Below are positions 59,801-64,000 of a stretch of DNA of 64,000 nucleotides, piece after piece. The DNA is from Lathyrus oleraceus (taxonomy: Eukaryota; Streptophyta; Magnoliopsida; Fabales; Fabaceae), in contig NC_066581.1 in assembly GCF_024323335.1 (NCBI RefSeq), positions 437,050,238 through 437,114,237 on the forward strand. The letters are read 5' to 3'. A program made the position numbers and the translations under genes. Positions within the stretch are counted from its first letter, which is position 1. Each line of letters begins with the position of its first letter. A model generated the notes under the pieces. It was not told the origin of the DNA, searched no databases, and saw only the letters and a list, made by a program, of their open reading frames with translations.

Positions 59801-62800
59801 AAAGAAAGGACACACGACCAGACATTTACCGATGACTGGGAAGGAACTCGACGTTTACCGACATCGAACAATGATGTTTACCGACACCAAAGAAAGGACA
59901 CACGACCAGACATTTACCGATGACTGGGAAGGAACTCGACGTTTACCGACATCGAACAATGATGTTTACCGACACCAAAGAAAGGACACACGACCAGACA
60001 TTTACCGATGACTGGGAAGGAACTCGACGTTTACCGACATCGAACAATGATGTTTACCGACACCAAAGAAAGGACACACGACCAGACATTTACCGATGAC
60101 TGGGAAGGAACTCGACGTTTACCGACATCGAACAATGATGTTTACCGACACCAAAGAAAGGACACACGACCAGACATTTACCGATGACTGGGAAGGAACT
60201 CGACGTTTACCGACATCGAACAATGATGTTTACCGACACCAAAGAAAGGACACACGACCAGACATTTACCGATGACTGGGAAGGAACTCGACGTTTACCG
60301 ACATCGAACAATGATGTTTACCGACACCAAAGAAAGGACACACGACCAGACATTTACCGATGACTGGGAAGGAACTCGACGTTTACCGACATCGAACAAT
60401 GATGTTTACCGACACCAAAGAAAGGACACACGACCAGACATTTACCGATGACTGGGAAGGAACTCGACGTTTACCGACATCGAACAATGATGTTTACCGA
60501 CACCAAAGAAAGGACACACGACCAGACATTTACCGATGACTGGGAAGGAACTCGACGTTTACCGACATCGAACAATGATGTTTACCGACACCAAAGAAAG
60601 GACACACGACCAGACATTTACCGATGACTGGGAAGGAACTCGACGTTTACCGACATCGAACAATGATGTTTACCGACACCAAAGAAAGGACACACGACCA
60701 GACATTTACCGATGACTGGGAAGGAACTCGACGTTTACCGACATCGAACAATGATGTTTACCGACACCAAAGAAAGGACACACGACCAGACATTTACCGA
60801 TGACTGGGAAGGAACTCGACGTTTACCGACATCGAACAATGATGTTTACCGACACCAAAGAAAGGACACACGACCAGACATTTACCGATGACTGGGAAGG
60901 AACTCGACGTTTACCGACATCGAACAATGATGTTTACCGACACCAAAGAAAGGACACACGACCAGACATTTACCGATGACTGGGAAGGAACTCGACGTTT
61001 ACCGACATCGAACAATGATGTTTACCGACACCAAAGAAAGGACACACGACCAGACATTTACCGATGACTGGGAAGGAACTCGACGTTTACCGACATCGAA
61101 CAATGATGTTTACCGACACCAAAGAAAGGACACACGACCAGACATTTACCGATGACTGGGAAGGAACTCGACGTTTACCGACATCGAACAATGATGTTTA
61201 CCGACACCAAAGAAAGGACACACGACCAGACATTTACCGATGACTGGGAAGGAACTCGACGTTTACCGACATCGAACAATGATGTTTACCGACACCAAAG
61301 AAAGGACACACGACCAGACATTTACCGATGACTGGGAAGGAACTCGACGTTTACCGACATCGAACAATGATGTTTACCGACACCAAAGAAAGGACACACG
61401 ACCAGACATTTACCGATGACTGGGAAGGAACTCGACGTTTACCGACATCGAACAATGATGTTTACCGACACCAAAGAAAGGACACACGACCAGACATTTA
61501 CCGATGACTGGGAAGGAACTCGACGTTTACCGACATCGAACAATGATGTTTACCGACACCAAAGAAAGGACACACGACCAGACATTTACCGATGACTGGG
61601 AAGGAACTCGACGTTTACCGACATCGAACAATGATGTTTACCGACACCAAAGAAAGGACACACGACCAGACATTTACCGATGACTGGGAAGGAACTCGAC
61701 GTTTACCGACATCGAACAATGATGTTTACCGACACCAAAGAAAGGACACACGACCAGACATTTACCGATGACTGGGAAGGAACTCGACGTTTACCGACAT
61801 CGAACAATGATGTTTACCGACACCAAAGAAAGGACACACGACCAGACATTTACCGATGACTGGGAAGGAACTCGACGTTTACCGACATCGAACAATGATG
61901 TTTACCGACACCAAAGAAAGGACACACGACCAGACATTTACCGATGACTGGGAAGGAACTCGACGTTTACCGACATCGAACAATGATGTTTACCGACACC
62001 AAAGAAAGGACACACGACCAGACATTTACCGATGACTGGGAAGGAACTCGACGTTTACCGACATCGAACAATGATGTTTACCGACACCAAAGAAAGGACA
62101 CACGACCAGACATTTACCGATGACTGGGAAGGAACTCGACGTTTACCGACATCGAACAATGATGTTTACCGACACCAAAGAAAGGACACACGACCAGACA
62201 TTTACCGATGACTGGGAAGGAACTCGACGTTTACCGACATCGAACAATGATGTTTACCGACACCAAAGAAAGGACACACGACCAGACATTTACCGATGAC
62301 TGGGAAGGAACTCGACGTTTACCGACATCGAACAATGATGTTTACCGACACCAAAGAAAGGACACACGACCAGACATTTACCGATGACTGGGAAGGAACT
62401 CGACGTTTACCGACATCGAACAATGATGTTTACCGACACCAAAGAAAGGACACACGACCAGACATTTACCGATGACTGGGAAGGAACTCGACGTTTACCG
62501 ACATCGAACAATGATGTTTACCGACACCAAAGAAAGGACACACGACCAGACATTTACCGATGACTGGGAAGGAACTCGACGTTTACCGACATCGAACAAT
62601 GATGTTTACCGACACCAAAGAAAGGACACACGACCAGACATTTACCGATGACTGGGAAGGAACTCGACGTTTACCGACATCGAACAATGATGTTTACCGA
62701 CACCAAAGAAAGGACACACGACCAGACATTTACCGATGACTGGGAAGGAACTCGACGTTTACCGACATCGAACAATGATGTTTACCGACACCAAAGAAAG

Positions 62801-64000
62801 GACACACGACCAGACATTTACCGATGACTGGGAAGGAACTCGACGTTTACCGACATCGAACAATGATGTTTACCGACACCAAAGAAAGGACACACGACCA
62901 GACATTTACCGATGACTGGGAAGGAACTCGACGTTTACCGACATCGAACAATGATGTTTACCGACACCAAAGAAAGGACACACGACCAGACATTTACCGA
63001 TGACTGGGAAGGAACTCGACGTTTACCGACATCGAACAATGATGTTTACCGACACCAAAGAAAGGACACACGACCAGACATTTACCGATGACTGGGAAGG
63101 AACTCGACGTTTACCGACATCGAACAATGATGTTTACCGACACCAAAGAAAGGACACACGACCAGACATTTACCGATGACTGGGAAGGAACTCGACGTTT
63201 ACCGACATCGAACAATGATGTTTACCGACACCAAAGAAAGGACACACGACCAGACATTTACCGATGACTGGGAAGGAACTCGACGTTTACCGACATCGAA
63301 CAATGATGTTTACCGACACCAAAGAAAGGACACACGACCAGACATTTACCGATGACTGGGAAGGAACTCGACGTTTACCGACATCGAACAATGATGTTTA
63401 CCGACACCAAAGAAAGGACACACGACCAGACATTTACCGATGACTGGGAAGGAACTCGACGTTTACCGACATCGAACAATGATGTTTACCGACACCAAAG
63501 AAAGGACACACGACCAGACATTTACCGATGACTGGGAAGGAACTCGACGTTTACCGACATCGAACAATGATGTTTACCGACACCAAAGAAAGGACACACG
63601 ACCAGACATTTACCGATGACTGGGAAGGAACTCGACGTTTACCGACATCGAACAATGATGTTTACCGACACCAAAGAAAGGACACACGACCAGACATTTA
63701 CCGATGACTGGGAAGGAACTCGACGTTTACCGACATCGAACAATGATGTTTACCGACACCAAAGAAAGGACACACGACCAGACATTTACCGATGACTGGG
63801 AAGGAACTCGACGTTTACCGACATCGAACAATGATGTTTACCGACACCAAAGAAAGGACACACGACCAGACATTTACCGATGACTGGGAAGGAACTCGAC
63901 GTTTACCGACATCGAACAATGATGTTTACCGACACCAAAGAAAGGACACACGACCAGACATTTACCGATGACTGGGAAGGAACTCGACGTTTACCGACAT
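44853..64000. repeat. 88-bp satellite array, long copy B (at least 19.1 kb, about 217 units)
   Basis: The first 2.2 kb parallels array A, then the array continues past the window end. Variant units (CTCATCG, CTCGTCG, ATCGAACAAAGG, GAAATGACAC) are common up to about 48.4 kb. Short units missing a 23-bp block occur near 49339 and 50290. From about 50345 to 64000, units look identical: the sequence repeats in exact phase every 1,320 bases (15 units) at every position checked. Protein-like frames inside it are by-products of a period that is not a multiple of three. Confidence 0.97.
45700..48450. repeat. Higher-order repeats within the array
   Basis: Diagnostic variants recur as blocks. GGATACACG follows ATCGAACAAA at 45886 and 47271. 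CATCGAAGAATG is centred on 46121 and 47506. The CTCGTCG, CTCATCG and AAAGGGCAC variants keep the same order. This spacing is 1,385 bp. A third, partly homogenised copy follows 880 bp later (ATCGAACAAA at 47261 and 48141; AACTCAT at 47484 and 48364), exactly ten units. Confidence 0.85.

Noticed and set aside
1..64000. tRNA and rRNA genes
   Set aside because: I saw no cloverleaf or rRNA-like stretch; the only tRNA-related signals are primer binding sites and their look-alikes.

Overview
This window is plant nuclear DNA made almost entirely of nested LTR retrotransposons plus a large satellite array. No host gene was found. The giant Ty3/gypsy elements have Ogre-like (Tat clade) architecture: very long LTRs, an extra ORF1 ahead of gag, a probable intron between protease and reverse transcriptase, and a second RNase H after RT. 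They point to a legume, most likely tribe Fabeae (pea, vetch or faba bean type). That assignment rests on recognising the element family, not on a search.

Layout, left to right. 1-1378 is the 3' part of a plus-strand LTR that ends inside the 3' end of a Mutator-like (MULE) transposase gene (1379-1666). An unrecognised minus-strand reading frame (1804-2124) and a 158-bp foldback (2148-2305) follow. The 3' end of another plus-strand LTR reaches 3396. Next is a truncated minus-strand LTR (3397-5909), which abuts an old, heavily decayed Ogre-like relic (5910-9344: end of ORF1, gag, protease). A younger plus-strand Ogre-like element begins inside that relic: 5' LTR 9345-13971, primer binding site 13978, intact ORF1 14889-16340, gag, protease, probable intron 19946-20214, then RT, RNase H and integrase to 23674. 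The gag-pro-pol frame carries seven in-frame stops but no frameshift. Downstream lie three hairpins, a 3' region, a complete 5.0-kb minus-strand LTR (25411-30455), a spacer, and an array of 88-bp repeats (30761-32984).

The segment 18893-32984 (14.09 kb) is then repeated head to tail as 32985-47075. The junction joins an 88-bp satellite unit to the gag-pro region through 2 bp of microhomology. In the second copy the array does not stop: it runs from 44853 to the window end (at least 19.1 kb, roughly 217 units). Its left edge is variable, with higher-order repeats near 45.7-48.4 kb; from about 50.35 kb onward it looks perfectly homogeneous.

The most interesting signals are: (1) a satellite apparently growing in or beside a retrotransposon 3' region, with a left-to-right gradient of homogenisation; (2) RNA-like hairpin modules with compensatory base changes that recur near the 3' ends of four different LTRs, including an invariant AGTA-loop hairpin just before the primer binding site; (3) three covarying hairpins directly after the integrase stop codon. 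The near-identity of the two 14-kb copies and the perfect array could be real and very recent, or could be assembly artefacts; the sequence alone cannot decide.
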